Below are positions 11,746 to 23,177 of a DNA stretch of 64,000 nt, piece after piece (the stretch's first letter is position 1; every line of letters starts with the position of its first letter). The notes under the pieces are model-generated. The model did not search any database, had not been told where the DNA came from, and saw only the letters and a program-made list of their open reading frames with translations. The stretch comes from Megaleporinus macrocephalus (taxonomy: Eukaryota > Chordata > Actinopteri > Characiformes > Anostomidae). The stretch lies in NCBI GenBank assembly GCA_021613375.1, contig CM038704.1, forward strand, positions 2,625,637 through 2,689,636, given 5' to 3'. The translations under genes were made by a program, and so were the position numbers.

Positions 11746-12110
11746 TGTCCGCCCATCAGACAAACATCACTTTCATCTTGTGAGAGAGAGGAGAACATCA
11801 AGCTGCATCAAATCTGAGAACATCCACAGGTGTTTCTGGCCTTCCTTCCACTGTGAGAAGACCCCTCAACACTGTGGGTCTGAAAGGATGTGTAGCTGTT
11901 CAAGAAGATACAGACACATTTAACAAAGTAGCTCCTCTCCGAACAATGGACTGGACTGATCACCCTGGAGTCCAGACCTCAACCCCACTGGGGTTGTTTA
12001 GATGATGAGAAGAAGCAGAAAATGCTAAACCAACTTCTAAGACTGAGCTTTGGGGAGGTTTCTCTTTGAGGAACTGGAAGTGAGTCTCCTGAATGGAAGC
12101 TGGAACTACA
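11746..12110 (+). pseudogene. Internally deleted Tc1-like element
   Basis: The block CTTCCTTCCACTGTGAGAAG gives STVRRPLNTVGLKG in one frame, resembling the N-terminal DNA-binding region of Tc1-like transposases. About 150 bp later WSPDLNPTGVV corresponds to the SPDLNPIE block around the last catalytic residue. The central catalytic part is deleted. Relatives lie at 20,861-21,185 (+) and 15,480-15,737 (-). Confidence 0.6.
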
Positions 12111-12249
12111 GAAGTGCTTTTCCTGAAGGGAACTCAGCGTAAGCACCTTGACAACAGTCGCTACGAGGTCGCTAGGATGTTGCTATGGTACCCCATATGC
12201 ATGCTTAGGTATTGCTCGGTGGTTCCTTTAAGGGTTCAGCTTAAAGCTG

Positions 12250-12505
12250 TTGCTAGATTGATGGAGTTGAAAATAAATGGGACTCTATGGGAGGAACGAG
12301 GGATGAGTGAACGACAAGTAGAGGAGTGTGGGTCAGTATGTCTGTGGATTTGAGCTTGGGGGTCTTCCTCGAGTGAGTATATGCAGTTTGGAGGCTGTAG
12401 TTCAAACGAAACCATAATGTTTGGGTGGGCTTGAAAATCAATGGGCCTCTATGGGGAAAAACGAGGGATGAAAAAACCAGACGAGTGCAGGTCAAAACAA
12501 CACTG
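12250..12505 (-). repeat. Inverted copy of the ~155-bp dispersed repeat
   Basis: GGGAGGAACGAGGGATGA, CGACAAGTAGAGGAGTGTGG and CAGTTTGGAGGCTGTAG are reverse complements of blocks in 10,460-11,010. A second partial unit follows (TCTATGGGGAAAAACGAGG). Confidence 0.7.
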
Positions 12506-12599
12506 CAGTCATGATTTTTCAGATTGCCTTTATTATTAGAATGTTGCTGGGCCCCTCACTGACCAACTGGAGCCCCCCCAGGTCACAACACTGCCCCCA

Positions 12600-13136
12600 G
12601 AGGCCTGTACAGTGGATACTAAGCATGATGGCTGCATCACTTCATTCGCTACCATGAACAGGGTCAGTCTGGACTCCTCAGACCACATGATCCGTTTCCA
12701 TCATCCAGTCTTTACGCTCCCCAGCAAACTGGAACTGATTAACTAGCATCAGCTGTTTAGTCCCAGTACTGGGAGTTCTGGTCGTGTGGAAAAGATCTAC
12801 CTTCCAAGCTTTTAAGAGATCCCCTGATCTTCCATGAGGTTGAGGTTCTCCTTCCAGGTGTTAATAGTCCAGCTTCTCCTTAGTTCTGGATGCTGGACTG
12901 AGAAGCTCCTCGCTGTATCAGTAACGGGTTAAGAGAACCGCTGCAGCTGAAAGGCATTAACCGCTGCGGCAATTATCCAATCAGAGGCTCTCGAGTATTG
13001 GCTTGTGTTAGTTGTTGATGATTCTACACCTCCTGTTTTTCTTCTGACGCTGAGAAATGAGTACCCTGCTCTTAATGGCCGTTTTGACTGGGACGTGAAA
13101 TGAATGCTGGGTGGTCTCTGACTTTCGCACGCTCCT
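12600..13136 (-). mobile_element. Tc1-like element relic
   Basis: Antisense transposase-like text (TCAGACCACATGATCCGTTT, CAGTCTTTACGCTCCCCAGC) is followed by a terminal region (GCGGCAATTATCCAATCAGA) and by GTGGTCTCTGACTTTCGCAC, which resembles a Tc1-type terminal repeat. The same terminal block recurs at 35,340-35,370. Heavily degraded and non-coding. Family assignment is from memory of fish Tc1 consensus sequences. Confidence 0.5.
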
Positions 13137-13139
13137 GTA

Positions 13140-13858
13140 TTTGTCGGGCTGTCAGTCAAGCGGAGCCGTTGAGGAGCTGGGGGGCGATTAAAGCTTAAGT
13201 GTAATTAATTAAGAACATGGATTGAGTTCATGTTCGCACCAGCGAGCGGGGTTTTCGTTACAGGCACAGCGTCGCATTTCAGCAGTGAAGGTTGCGGCGA
13301 AGCGAGGGAGTCCTTGACATTCCCTCAGAGAGAGACAGTGTGTGTGTGCGAGGCCAAGACAGCAGCAGTGTGACACATTCTAACGACGTGCTGTGTTGAT
13401 GAGAGGCTGCTACTGTGGCAGCCCCCCTCCTTGCGCTTGTGTGTGTGTGTGTGTGTGTGTGTTGCTACGGCAATTGTAGACCTTGTATAACCGTACATGT
13501 GGGCTTTGGCTGCTGGGACGCGTGAGTGTGTCTAACCCTACTAACTTATGTATACAGCGCCGCGCAGCATTCAAAGACCACCCTTCATTTATTTCACAGT
13601 CAGAGGTGGTCAGAGGTGGTGAGGGACTCTGGACAGTCCACTCCTCTGAGAACATCAGCAGCTTCTTGGTTTGATCTCCTCGTTTCAGTTGGGGTTTCTT
13701 CACAGTAGAGGTAGAAGATGATGAGAAGTTGCTGATCATGTGATTATGTGCAGCGTGGACGACTCAGAGAAGACAACAGGTGAGGAGCCGGGTGATTCCG
13801 TATGTCAGGTTACCTGAAGGTTGTCGATGTGGCTCAGGACTACATCACTGGCATGTGG
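13140..13858. other. No gene recognised; (GT)n at 13,437-13,461
   Basis: Unique-looking sequence with a GT microsatellite. Open frames on both strands around 13,410-13,740 mirror each other and show no domain. Confidence 0.4.
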
Positions 13859-13859
13859 G

Positions 13860-15125
13860 GTTTAGAATTTGACCTACGCATTTAGCCTGTATGTGCAGTG
13901 GACAGTGAAACACCCACATACACACACACTAGTGAACACACACACACTAGTGGACACACACACATACCTATTAGGGGCAGTGAAACACCCACATACACAC
14001 AGACTAGTAAACACACACACACTAGGGGCAGTGAAACACCCCCATACACACACACACTAGTGAACACACACACTAGGGGCAGTGAAACACCCCCCCCACA
14101 CACACACACACACACACTAGTGGACACACACACACACTAGGGGCAGCGAAACACCCACATGCACACACTAGTGGACACACACACACTAGGGGGCAGTGAA
14201 ACACCCACATACACACACACACTAGTGAACACACACACTAGGGGCAGTGAAACACCCCCCCACATACACACACACTAGTGAACGCACACACTAGGGGGCA
14301 GTGAAACATCCCCACACACACACACTAGTGGACACACACACATACCTATTAGGGGCAGTGAAACACCCACATACACACACACTAGTGAACACACACACAC
14401 TAGGGGCAGTGAAACACACCCATACACACACACACTAGTGAACACACACACAGTAGGGGCAGTGAACCCCCCCCCCCACACACACACACACACTAGTGGA
14501 CACACACAGACACTAGGGGCAGTTAAACACCCATATACACACACACTAGGGGCAGCGAAACACCCACATACACACACACACTAGTGAACACACACACACT
14601 AGGGGCAGTGAAACACCCCCCCACATACACACACACACTAGTGAACACACACACACTAGGGGCAGTGAAACACCCACATACACACACACACTAGTGAACA
14701 CACACACACTAGGGGCAGTGAAACCCCCCCCCACACACACACTAGTGGACACACACACACTAGGGGCAGTGAAACACCCATAAACATACTAGTGGACACA
14801 CACACATACATATTAGGGGCAGTGACACACAAACATACACACACACTAATGAACACACACACTAGGGGCAGTGAAACACCCACATACACACACACTAGTG
14901 AGCACACACACTAGGGGCAGTGACACACAAACATACACACACACTAATGAACACACACACACTAGGGGCAGTGAAACACTCCCATACACACACAAGTGGA
15001 CACACACACTAGGCAGCCCTATCCACAATACCCTGGGAGCAGTTGGGGGTTGGGTGTCCTGCTGGTTCAGGGGATCGCACTGGTGACCTTCAGAAGGCCA
15101 CAAGGCTGGTTCCCAAACCTCCAGC
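13860..15125. repeat. CA-rich ~53-bp minisatellite inside an R1 copy
   Basis: About 20 copies of a unit built from ACTAGTGAACACACACAC, ACTAGGGGCAGTGAAACACC and CACATACACACACAC run from about 13,911 to 15,010. The left flank TTTAGCCTGTATGTGCAGTG and the right flank GGCAGCCCTATCCACAATAC to CCAAACCTCCAGCA are the two ends of repeat R1, which at 3,050 and 42,050 has only one such unit. The array is therefore an internal expansion of an R1 copy. Minus-strand cysteine/valine open frames are artefacts. Confidence 0.9.
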
Positions 15126-15479
15126 ACAGGACCTTTTGATTTCCACTGATCTACAGAGCTTCAAAGATCAGACCTTGACTGTTGTTGTTGTTTACTGTTG
15201 TTATCTCTGATTTTCTCAAGAAAACACAATAAACACTTACTCTGGTTCTCCTGAACTCCGGCACAGGAGAGCTTTCCAGCAAGCCAGAGTAGGGTGCGCC
15301 CAAGTCGGATGCAAATTTGCAAGATTCCGTATCTACAGTTTCCTGGAAGCTGATCCAGAGCTCGTTGGAAAGGGCCCATCACAACAGAGTTTGGCTCCGT
15401 CACAGGATTTCAAAGCCACTTGTTGTCGTTGGGGTTTTATTTGTGACATCAACAGCAACGATTTCCACTTTCATCACCG

Positions 15480-15737
15480 CTCAACCTCAGTCAGACCTAC
15501 AGCCTTGAGGTGTCTTCTCACAGTGGAAGGATGCACAGAAACACCTGCAGACGTTCTCAGATACAAGCTTCAAGTGCTGCATATTTAATAGGGACAGTGT
15601 TGGTGGTCCACCAGGTGTTCCAGATGGTTGCCAGGGGTCTTATTTCGGAGAAACACCACCTGAAAGATGAATAACATTCCATGGCTGGAAATGAAATAAA
15701 TGAAGGGGGTTCTCAGACTTCTGCCCACTAATGTATG
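15480..15737 (-). mobile_element. Tc1-like element end, antisense
   Basis: TTGAGGTGTCTTCTCACAGT is the reverse complement of the ACTGTGAGAAGACCCCTCAA block of the copy at 11,746-12,110. The segment ends in GGTTCTCAGACTTCTGCCCA, a degraded Tc1-type terminal repeat. Non-coding relic. Confidence 0.6.
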
Positions 15738-17019
15738 TGTATGTGTGACAGCTTTGCACTGGCTGCTGGGGCTGGATGCACAATCACGCTGTGCATGTGT
15801 CATCCGCATGTAATCCACACCAGCCGGCCGCTGAATGCCGGGCCGCAGGGGGCGCGGGGGACAGCGTGGGAGGTGACGAGCTGACACACTTAGCCATGGA
15901 CATGTAAGGAGATATGCTTTCATACACCACGTCCCAAAGGCCACTGCTCTGTGTGTGTGTGTGTGTGTGTGAGCAGAGTGGTGCATACGGACATTGAAAG
16001 TGTGACACAACCAAGAACTAAGCTTTAACAGACATGAGATCAAAGCATTCACTGTATAGCAGTTGTTTAAAGACCTCCATCAAATTACATGTCTTGTTGA
16101 TCCTCTATAGACTTTTGATGAATTTAAAGGGAACCCCGGCTGGTAACACTTGTAAGCCTTAATATGTTGTAATGACTCTAAATTATTAAGACACGTCATA
16201 AAAAAGTATCAGATTCATTAATAAATTCACGCTTTTATTATAAATATTGAACATGTGGACGCAATGCCTGCTGGGTAGATGAGGTCAGATGGTTTCAGGT
16301 CTGAACTGGACTGTGGTGTGAAGGAGTGAGTGTTAGTTACTAACCTAGCTTAAAGAAAACCATGTACATTGTGTTGTTGATGTAGTTTCAGTGAAAGGCA
16401 GTGTGAAGACTGATATTAGTCTAAACAGCTTTACAAACATAAACAAGGAGAATAGTTAGTGAAGCAGCGTGTGGACCAACACAGCTACCCAAAGACCCCC
16501 GCTCTGCTCTCCTCACTTCAGTCTGGATGAGTGTGAGTGGTTCAGTAGACCACCACTGGTGAGAGACTTGATGGAGGCTGTTGGTTTTAAGCGGAGACTA
16601 AAACACAATGCAGTGCCACAGTTTCCCCACACAGGAAGTCCAGAAGCTCCAGATTATGGAGAACCGCGAGAAGAACCGTGAACAAGAACATGCGCTGGAC
16701 TCTCTCCTGAGAACGTTTAGCGTTAGCGTCAGCTGCTTCTCCTCGTTTGTGGATCCTGAAGGTGAAAGTAGAGTCTTAGTAGTGAACATACTACTTCACT
16801 AATAAAGGAGTGTGAAGCTCAGAGACACTCCCGTTCAGTGTATCTAGCTGTTTACTGAGTGTGAATGTTTCCTGCTAGAAAGTGGAGCTCCTTTAACAGA
16901 CACTCTCCTTCTCCGTCAACACCAACACACAGCTTCACAACAACTCCAGCACTGTGTGACAATTCTTGGGTAAGGCTCCTAACACAATGGGTTTGAGGAG
17001 CATTCTGAAGTGTTCAGAA
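15738..17019. other. No gene recognised; (GT)n at 15,951-15,971
   Basis: Mixed unique-looking sequence. A GC-rich part near 15,820-15,870 and frames at 16,469-16,802 were inspected and show no recognisable product. Confidence 0.35.
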
Positions 17020-17250
17020 GAATGGTGTGGCCCACATGGGACCTGTTAAGCATTTGTGGTGCTTGAGATGCTGCACCTCTGACACAGCTGTGGGTGGCTG
17101 TCCAGACGCCGCGGCTCAACATCCCTCCAGACGTCTTGTGGAATCGATGCCACCTTGTCGATCTGCTGCAGTTCACCGGGTTAGAGGGGGCCTACACTAT
17201 ACTAGTTCCTGTCCAAGAACTTTTGGCACCTCTGTGTATATAGTTTAACA
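17020..17250 (+). mobile_element. Tc1/mariner 3' relic
   Basis: The order of blocks CTCAACATCCCTCCAGACGT, CTTGTGGAATCGATGCCACC, GGGGGCCTACACTATACTAG and AAGAACTTTTGGCACCTCTG matches the usual end of fish Tc1/mariner copies: transposase C-terminus, then terminal repeat. The reading frame is destroyed. Confidence 0.5.
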
Positions 17251-17409
17251 GGCATGTACTGCAGGTAGAGAATGTGTTCATTTATATTCGCTTAACAATA
17301 AACAAAGCATCTCATTTGACTGGGCGCGTCTAATGTTTGCATACGACTGTAGATCTGATAGACAGCAGAACTTCTTCTACACTGAGGTAGCAGCTTCTAC
17401 TCTTCATAG

Positions 17410-17935
17410 GAGGTTTTACATTAAATACAGGAACATTGCTGTGAGGATTTGATTGAGTGTTAGTGAGGTCAGGTACTGATGTTGGAACATTGCTGTGAGG
17501 ATTTGATTGAGTGTTAGTGAGGTCAGGTACTGATGTTGGAACATTGCTGTGAGGATTTGATTGAGTGTTAGTGAGGTCAGGTACTGATGTTGAACATTGC
17601 TGTGAGGATTTGATTGAGTGTTAGTGAGGTCAGGTACTGATGTTGAACATTGCTGTGAGGATTTGATTGAGAGTTAATGAGGTTAGGTACTGATGTTGAA
17701 CATTGCTGTGAGGATTTGATTGAGTGTTAGTGAGGTCAGGTACTGATGTTGAACATTGCTGTGAGGATTTGATTGAGAGTTAATGAGGTCAGGTACTGAT
17801 GTTGAACATTGCTGTGAGGATTTGATTGAGTGTTAGTGAGGTCAGGTACTGATGTTGAACATTGTTGTGAGGATTTGATTGTACATGGCGAGGTCAGGTC
17901 AAGTACTGATGTTGAATGAGTAGAGCCGAAGTATT
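17410..17935. repeat. 53/54-bp minisatellite, ~9 units, in a dispersed repeat
   Basis: Units begin GAACATTGCTGTGAGGATTT and end AGGTCAGGTACTGATGTT, at 17,431, 17,485, 17,539, 17,592, 17,645, 17,698, 17,751, 17,804 and 17,857. The first two periods are 54 bp and the rest 53 bp. The flanks (ACATTAAATACAGGAACATT on the left, GAAGTATTGGGCA on the right) match a common fish interspersed repeat that normally holds one unit. The expansion is therefore internal to that repeat. Confidence 0.9.
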
Positions 17936-18321
17936 GGGCAATTTTTTCCATAAACTAAGTTGTTTTGTTTTTGGCCTGGAAGGTTTGGAAGTTTTTTAAA
18001 GCACCTATAAACTTAAAAACAAACTAATTACTCTTATTATTTTTTAATAACAAAGACCTCCCAGTCCACACAGTCAACAAAAACAGTTTTAAACTAATTG
18101 TTTCTGTGATGTCACAAAAGCAAACTCGTTTAGATATATCCACCTAACAGCTTTTTCCTCAGAGCTGTTACTCTCAGTAACCAGTAGGTCACCCTACACT
18201 TCAAACTCAGACTCAAACTGGACCTCACTGTATTACAGGAACTCCTTTCTAACACAATGCTTATCATAGCTGTACAGATTCTGTACGTAACAGCTCTTAT
18301 ACTACACGTCTACTCACTCAC
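17936..18321. other. No gene recognised
   Basis: AT-rich spacer between the 53-bp array and the Tc1 pseudogene, with no recognisable feature. Confidence 0.4.
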
Positions 18322-19175
18322 AGTGCCTTGCAAAAGTATTCGGCCCCCTTAAACTTTTCAACCTTTTGCCACATTTCAGGATTCAAACATAAAGATAAGA
18401 AATTGTAATTTTTTTGTGAGGAATCAACAACAAGTGGGGCACAATCGTGAAGTGGAACTAAATTTATTGGATATTTTAAACGTTTTTTAGAAATAAAAAA
18501 ATGCGTTAATACTTTGTAGTGCCACCTTTTGCTGTGATTCCAGTCGCTCGGGGTATGTCTTTATCAGTTTTGCCGCGAGAGACTGAAATTTTTGCCCATT
18601 CTTCCTTACAAAACAGCTGGAGCTCAGTGAGGTTGGATGGAGAGCGTTTGTGAGCAGCAGTTTTCAGATCTTTCCACAGATTCTCGATTAGATTCAGGTC
18701 TGGACTTTGACTTGGCCATTCTAACACCTGGATACGTTGATTTGTGAACCGTTCTATTGTAGATTTTACTTTATGTTTTGGATCATTGTCTTGTTGGAAG
18801 ATAAATCTCTGTTCCAGTCTCAGGACTTTTGCAGACTTCAACAGGTTTTCTTCCAGAATGGTCCTGTATTTGGCTCCATCCATCAATTTGAACCATCTTT
18901 CCGTCCCTGCTGAAGAAAAGCAGGTCGAAACCATGATGCTGCCACCACCACGTTTGTCAGTGGGGATGGTGTGTTCAGAGTGATGAGCTGTGTTGCTTTC
19001 GTGCCAAACATAACGTTTTGTGGCCTAAAAGTTTGATTTTGGTTTCATATGAGCAGAGCACCTTCTTCCACATGTTTGGTGTGTCTCCCAGGTGGCTCGA
19101 GGCAAACTTTAAATGAGACTTGTTGGATTTCTTCAACACAAAGCAGATGTGACATATATCAACACATATATACAC
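18322..19175 (-). pseudogene. Tc1-like transposase pseudogene
   Basis: On the minus strand the central and C-terminal catalytic domain is readable in two pieces. The first (about 19,175-18,975) holds WKKVLCSYETKIKLLGHK, where the first catalytic aspartate of the SDETK motif is replaced by Y. The frame then shifts, and the second piece (to 18,506) contains GGGSIMVSTCFSSAGT, QQDNDPKH and SPDLNLIENLW with its glutamate. The terminal-repeat-like sequence TGCCTTGCAAAAGTATTCGG lies at 18,332-18,351 at the 3' end. The N-terminal DNA-binding domain and other terminus are missing. Substitution, frameshift and truncation make it inactive. Confidence 0.9.
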
Positions 19176-19904
19176 AGATATTCATATATATCTCATTAAT
19201 TACTCTTATTATTTCTTATTCTTCATTCTATTTATAGTATTCTATTCTATTTACACTGTCTCTTAGTGTAATATTGTTTTTGTTACATGTCATACACTTG
19301 GCAAAACAAATGAATCTGATTCTCTAGGAAGAATTTCCAGTTTCAAAGCCTCTGAAGGCTTTCTAAATGAAGCAGCCAACCAGAACAGGCCTCATTTACA
19401 TATCCCAGACACAGTAACATAAACAGCCTGTTTACATCTGTAGAAAAGGGTTATGCCAAAATGAATCATGGGCTATTATTGACCCACAACACCACAGAAC
19501 TGTAATAATTTGACATCAACATATAAAATAATGAAGAGCAAGATGTAGTATGTGGGCCCTTTAAGGTGACTCCACACAGTGAGCCCATTTACATGTACCA
19601 AATAATCCAATAAGTGCAGAAAACCAGATCTCAGCAATAATCACTCCAACACATTTTCAAGCACTTAAGTAATCTGATAACGGAGGAATTGTGGGTCTAC
19701 ACGGGTCACTCGGTAATCTGATTTCAACACGCCGCACGCACATCTACATCAGCCGTACAGCCCATCAATAAACACAGGAAGCGGTAGAGGAAGCGTGTAC
19801 ATACAATAGCTGTACAGTCCCAAGCTTTATCTCACTCTGCACTACCTCCCAAATTACATCTGCTAACAAATACAATACAAATACTGAGTACCAAGTAGGA
19901 AAGA

Positions 19905-19905
<1 letters not shown>
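19176..19905. other. No gene recognised; possible LINE tail near 19,200-19,320
   Basis: The stretch TTCTATTCTATTTACACTGT to GGCAAAACAAATGAATCTGA resembles the 3' untranslated end of a fish LINE, which is a weak assignment. The remainder is unique-looking. Confidence 0.3.
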
Positions 19906-19906
<1 letters not shown>

Positions 19907-19973
<67 letters not shown>

Positions 19974-20665
19974 CACACTCACTGTCCACTGTATCAGCTC
20001 CACTGACCATACAGGAGCTCCACTTACAGACTGTAGTTCATCTGATTCTCTGTATACTTTATTACTCTGTTCTTTAATGATCAGGACCCCCACAGGACCA
20101 CCACAGAGCAGATACTATTACGGAGGTGGATCATTCTCAGCACTGGAGTGTTTAAACACTGTGTCCACTCACTGTCCACTCTATTAGACACTCCTACTAC
20201 TTGCTGGTCCACCTTGTAGATGTAAAGTCAGAGACAGTAGCTCATCTGCTGCTGCACAGTTTGTGTTCCTCTAGTTCTTCATCAGTGGACACAGGACGCC
20301 GCCCACAGGACACTGCTGTCTGGATAGTTTTGGTTGGTGGACGATTCTCAGTTTACACACTCCAGCAGCAGCACTGCTGTGTCTGATCCACTCACACCAG
20401 CACAACACACACTACTAACACACCACCACCACGTCAGTGTCACTGCAGTGCTGAGAATGACCCACCTCCCTAATAGTATCTGCTCTGTGGTGGTCCTGTG
20501 GGGGTCCTGATCATTAAAGAACAGAGTAATAAAGTATACAGAGAATCAGATGAACTACAGTCTGTAAGTGGAGCTCCTGTATGGTCAGTGGAGCTGATAC
20601 AGTGGACAGTGAGTGGAGATATATGGAGGTGGCTTTCATGTTATTTATATATATATATATAGACA
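19907..20665. mobile_element. Foldback element F1, ~170-bp near-perfect arms
   Basis: The left arm (about 19,976-20,147) and right arm (about 20,446-20,615) are reverse complements with about two mismatches over 164 compared bases. A 300-bp centre lies between them. Landmarks are GGTGGTCCTGTGGGGGTCCT in the right arm and its complement AGGACCCCCACAGGACCACC in the left. Outside the arms lie (TA)n runs (19,907-19,966 and about 20,641-20,660). No coding capacity. A second, rearranged copy is at 63,063-63,845. Confidence 0.9.
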
Positions 20666-20860
20666 GAGAGCACTGCCTGTGTCATGTTTGTTGTAGTTAT
20701 GTCTTGTTGACTATGAGTCAACATGCCAACATTCCTTACAACCCACAAACTCAGATCACACAGGAGATCTGAGGAGATTAGATTGAAGATAAGCCACTTA
20801 AAACAGAAAGAGGAAGTCAAAGCTGAACAAACAGCAGTTTCTCGAACTGGAGTTGAAGAA
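20666..20860. other. No gene recognised
   Basis: Short unique-looking spacer between foldback element F1 and a Tc1-like relic. Confidence 0.3.
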
Positions 20861-21674
20861 ACACTACAGAGAAAACTGGATTCCAACAACCACCTAGAAG
20901 TCCTGCTAGACCCACCAACACTGTCCTCCCATCAGATAAACAGCACTTTGATCTCTGAGAGAGAGAGGAGAACATCAAGCTGCTTCAGATCTCAGAACAT
21001 GCACATGTGTTTCTGTCCATCCTTCCGCTGTGAGAAGACACCTCAACACTAGGGGGTCCGGAAGGATCTCTAGCTGATCAAGAAGCTGTTCCCAGAACGC
21101 TGGACTGACCACCCCAGGGTCCAGAACCTGAACACGTGTACTTGTACACTAAGAAGCAGGAAATACTAAACCAGCTTCCAAGTGAGTCTCCTGACTCCAC
21201 CCTCAGTTACATCACTGTGCCATCCAGATGGACCAGCATTGAGACAGGATGGGACTGTTCCAGCTCACACCCACTTTACATAAAGACTCAGTCAGAGACT
21301 GCCTCAGTCAGAGACTGCCTCAGTCATACACTGCCTCTACCTGTGCAGCTTCTAAAGCTTTACCATCCAGAGTTCAAACAGAGACTCTTTTCTTTGGTGT
21401 TTAGTTTATTAAACTGTAAATACTGTTTGATCAGAGGAGGACGGGTCTCCCCTCGTGATTCTTGGTTCCTCCCAAGGTTTCTTCCTCCAGTCTGAGGGAG
21501 GTGATCTTGCCACTGTTGCCTCTAGCTTCCTCACTGGGGGGTATATGTTGTAACTGTCTGTTTCGGTAAAGCTATACAAATAAACTTGAATTGAATTGAA
21601 TTGAAAAGCTGCAGGTAAAGAGCAGACACACTCAACCCTGTTTTGAAAGGTGGTCTCTGACTTTTGCACAGCTC
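20861..21674 (+). mobile_element. Tc1-like element relic, interrupted by a LINE tail
   Basis: Shares CCACCAACACTGTCCTCCCA, GAGGAGAACATCAAGCTGC and CGCTGTGAGAAGACACCTCA with the relic at 11,746-12,110. The outer end AAAGGTGGTCTCTGACTTTT with GCACAG (about 21,647-21,670) resembles a Tc1-type terminal repeat. A separate LINE 3' end (21,345-21,606) sits between body and terminus, consistent with nested insertion. Confidence 0.55.
21345..21606 (+). mobile_element. LINE 3' end with (ATTGA)n tail
   Basis: The sequence CTTGGTTCCTCCCAAGGTTT, CTTCCTCCAGTCTGAGGGAG and GCTATACAAATAAACTTGAA ends in a short ATTGA tandem. This is the typical 3' end of a common fish non-LTR retrotransposon with microsatellite tail. 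Only the 3' end is present, as expected from 5' truncation during target-primed reverse transcription. Confidence 0.75.
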
Positions 21675-22740
21675 TACCGATGCCCCCCCCCCGGGCCCCG
21701 ATTCTGCTCTCTGCCTCTCAGAGCCACTCCAGACGTGCCACTGCTTGGCGCAAGGCATCATTAGAGCGCGTGTTTCTGAGTGCTGGGGTCTACGGGTCAG
21801 CACTCGGGTGGCCACGCGGCTGCATAAACACAGCCTTCGCTCTTCGTCTCGCGGCTCGTGACGCTCGGCGGCGCTTTGAAGGAGAGAAGTGTGGCAGGAG
21901 AAATGTAAATACTTGGCTGGAGAAGAATGCGGGCTCCTCCGAGCGCAGCCGTACGTCACGTCTTTCTTGAAGCGCTCAGGTTTATCAGTTCACTTCAGGT
22001 CTCAGGAAGCAGTTTAAAGGGTGGGAAGTAGGAGAGAGAGAGAGAGATAGAGGGTGAGATAAGTAGAGAGAGAGAGAGAGCTGGTCTGCTATCTTTCTTT
22101 CCTCTCCCAGCTGTTGTGCTTCTGTCTTGCAGAAGAAGCTGGTGCTGAAATATTAATCATCTCTGACAGCTGTTTAAAATACGAAAACAAACAGAGTGAG
22201 TTTTGGGCCTTTGTTGGAGTGACTGCTTCAGGATGCTGCTGAGGAGGGGTGAGCGCCGCATCGCTGCTTAAACGAGGGTATTTAGGGTAAAAAATGATTA
22301 AGCAGCCGTTTATTAATTTCAGCCGGCGCTTGATGGATTTTAAGCGGATTGCTGGAGAATTAGTTAAGCGTTCCCAGTTTAATGCGCATCCTCTCGGGAG
22401 CAGGGAATCACTTCGCTAGACCAAACAATGGCGGCGAACTCCAACTGTTGAGGAGCAACTTGACACTCCGGCTAATTGCTGTGCAGCACAGGAAGCCTGT
22501 GTAATCTAAGAGGACCTGAGTGGACACAGTGGTGAGCACAGCTTGGGTAACTACAGTCAAACGGTTTGAAATAGGCTGCCACAGCATGAACTGCTGCTGT
22601 AGAGATTTTCCACATAGGGGGCGCTATCACAATCTCTAAGAACGTCTATGGTTTATGTCGTTTATGTTCACTTAACATCAGTTTAACTGAGAACCTCAGA
22701 ACTTCCTGGTCCAGATTCTTGTAGCTGTAGTTTTAAACCT
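21675..22740. other. Unique sequence, possible conserved non-coding block
   Basis: No repeat or exon recognised. 22,130-22,430 contains several homeodomain-type words (TATTAATCAT, ATGATTAAG, TTATTAATTTC, GAATTAGTTAAG) in otherwise complex sequence, a pattern common in vertebrate enhancers. This is an inference from composition only. Confidence 0.3.
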
Positions 22741-23177
22741 CTCACCAGTGACTAGTCACATCACCCCCAGACCAACTGTTCACTCTACAATACTCACTCC
22801 TACCAAGCGCACGAGGGTGAAGCAGCTCCTTCACCAGTTTTCCTGTTTCCACCTTAAACAGTGCAGTAGGAGCCAGAACGTACCTGCAGCTCCATTTAAG
22901 GTGGAAACAGGAGAACTGGTGAAGGAGAAGCTGAGCTGATGGTGCTGGTGGTCAGTAGGAGTGAGTATTGTAGTGTGTAAGGGTGATCTGGGGGTAAACA
23001 CTGGTGGTCAGTAGGAGTCAGTGTTGTAGTATGTAAGGGTGATCTGGGGGTAAACACTGGTGGTCAGTAGGAATGAGTATTGTAGTGTGTGAGGGTGATC
23101 TGGGGGTGAACACTGGTGGTCAGTAGAAGTGAGTATTGTAGTGTGTAAGGGTGATCTGGGGGTGAACACTGGTGGCC
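22741..23177. repeat. Palindromic MITE with its right end amplified as a 56-bp array
   Basis: Inner arms 22,821-22,858 and 22,895-22,933 are near-perfect complements (TTTCCACCTTAAA against TTTAAGGTGGAAA and beyond). The outer arms continue: CTACAATACTCACTCCTACC on the left pairs with the right-hand GTAGGAGTGAGTATTGTAG. That right outer arm then repeats with a 56-bp period (ACTGGTGGTCAGTAGGAGTG units near 22,943, 23,000, 23,056 and 23,112, ending at 23,168). The tandem array is thus an amplified terminal arm. Confidence 0.85.

Noticed and set aside
13882..15127. Cysteine/valine-rich minus-strand open frames (SVCVC)
   Set aside because: Translation of CA repeats in the R1 array.
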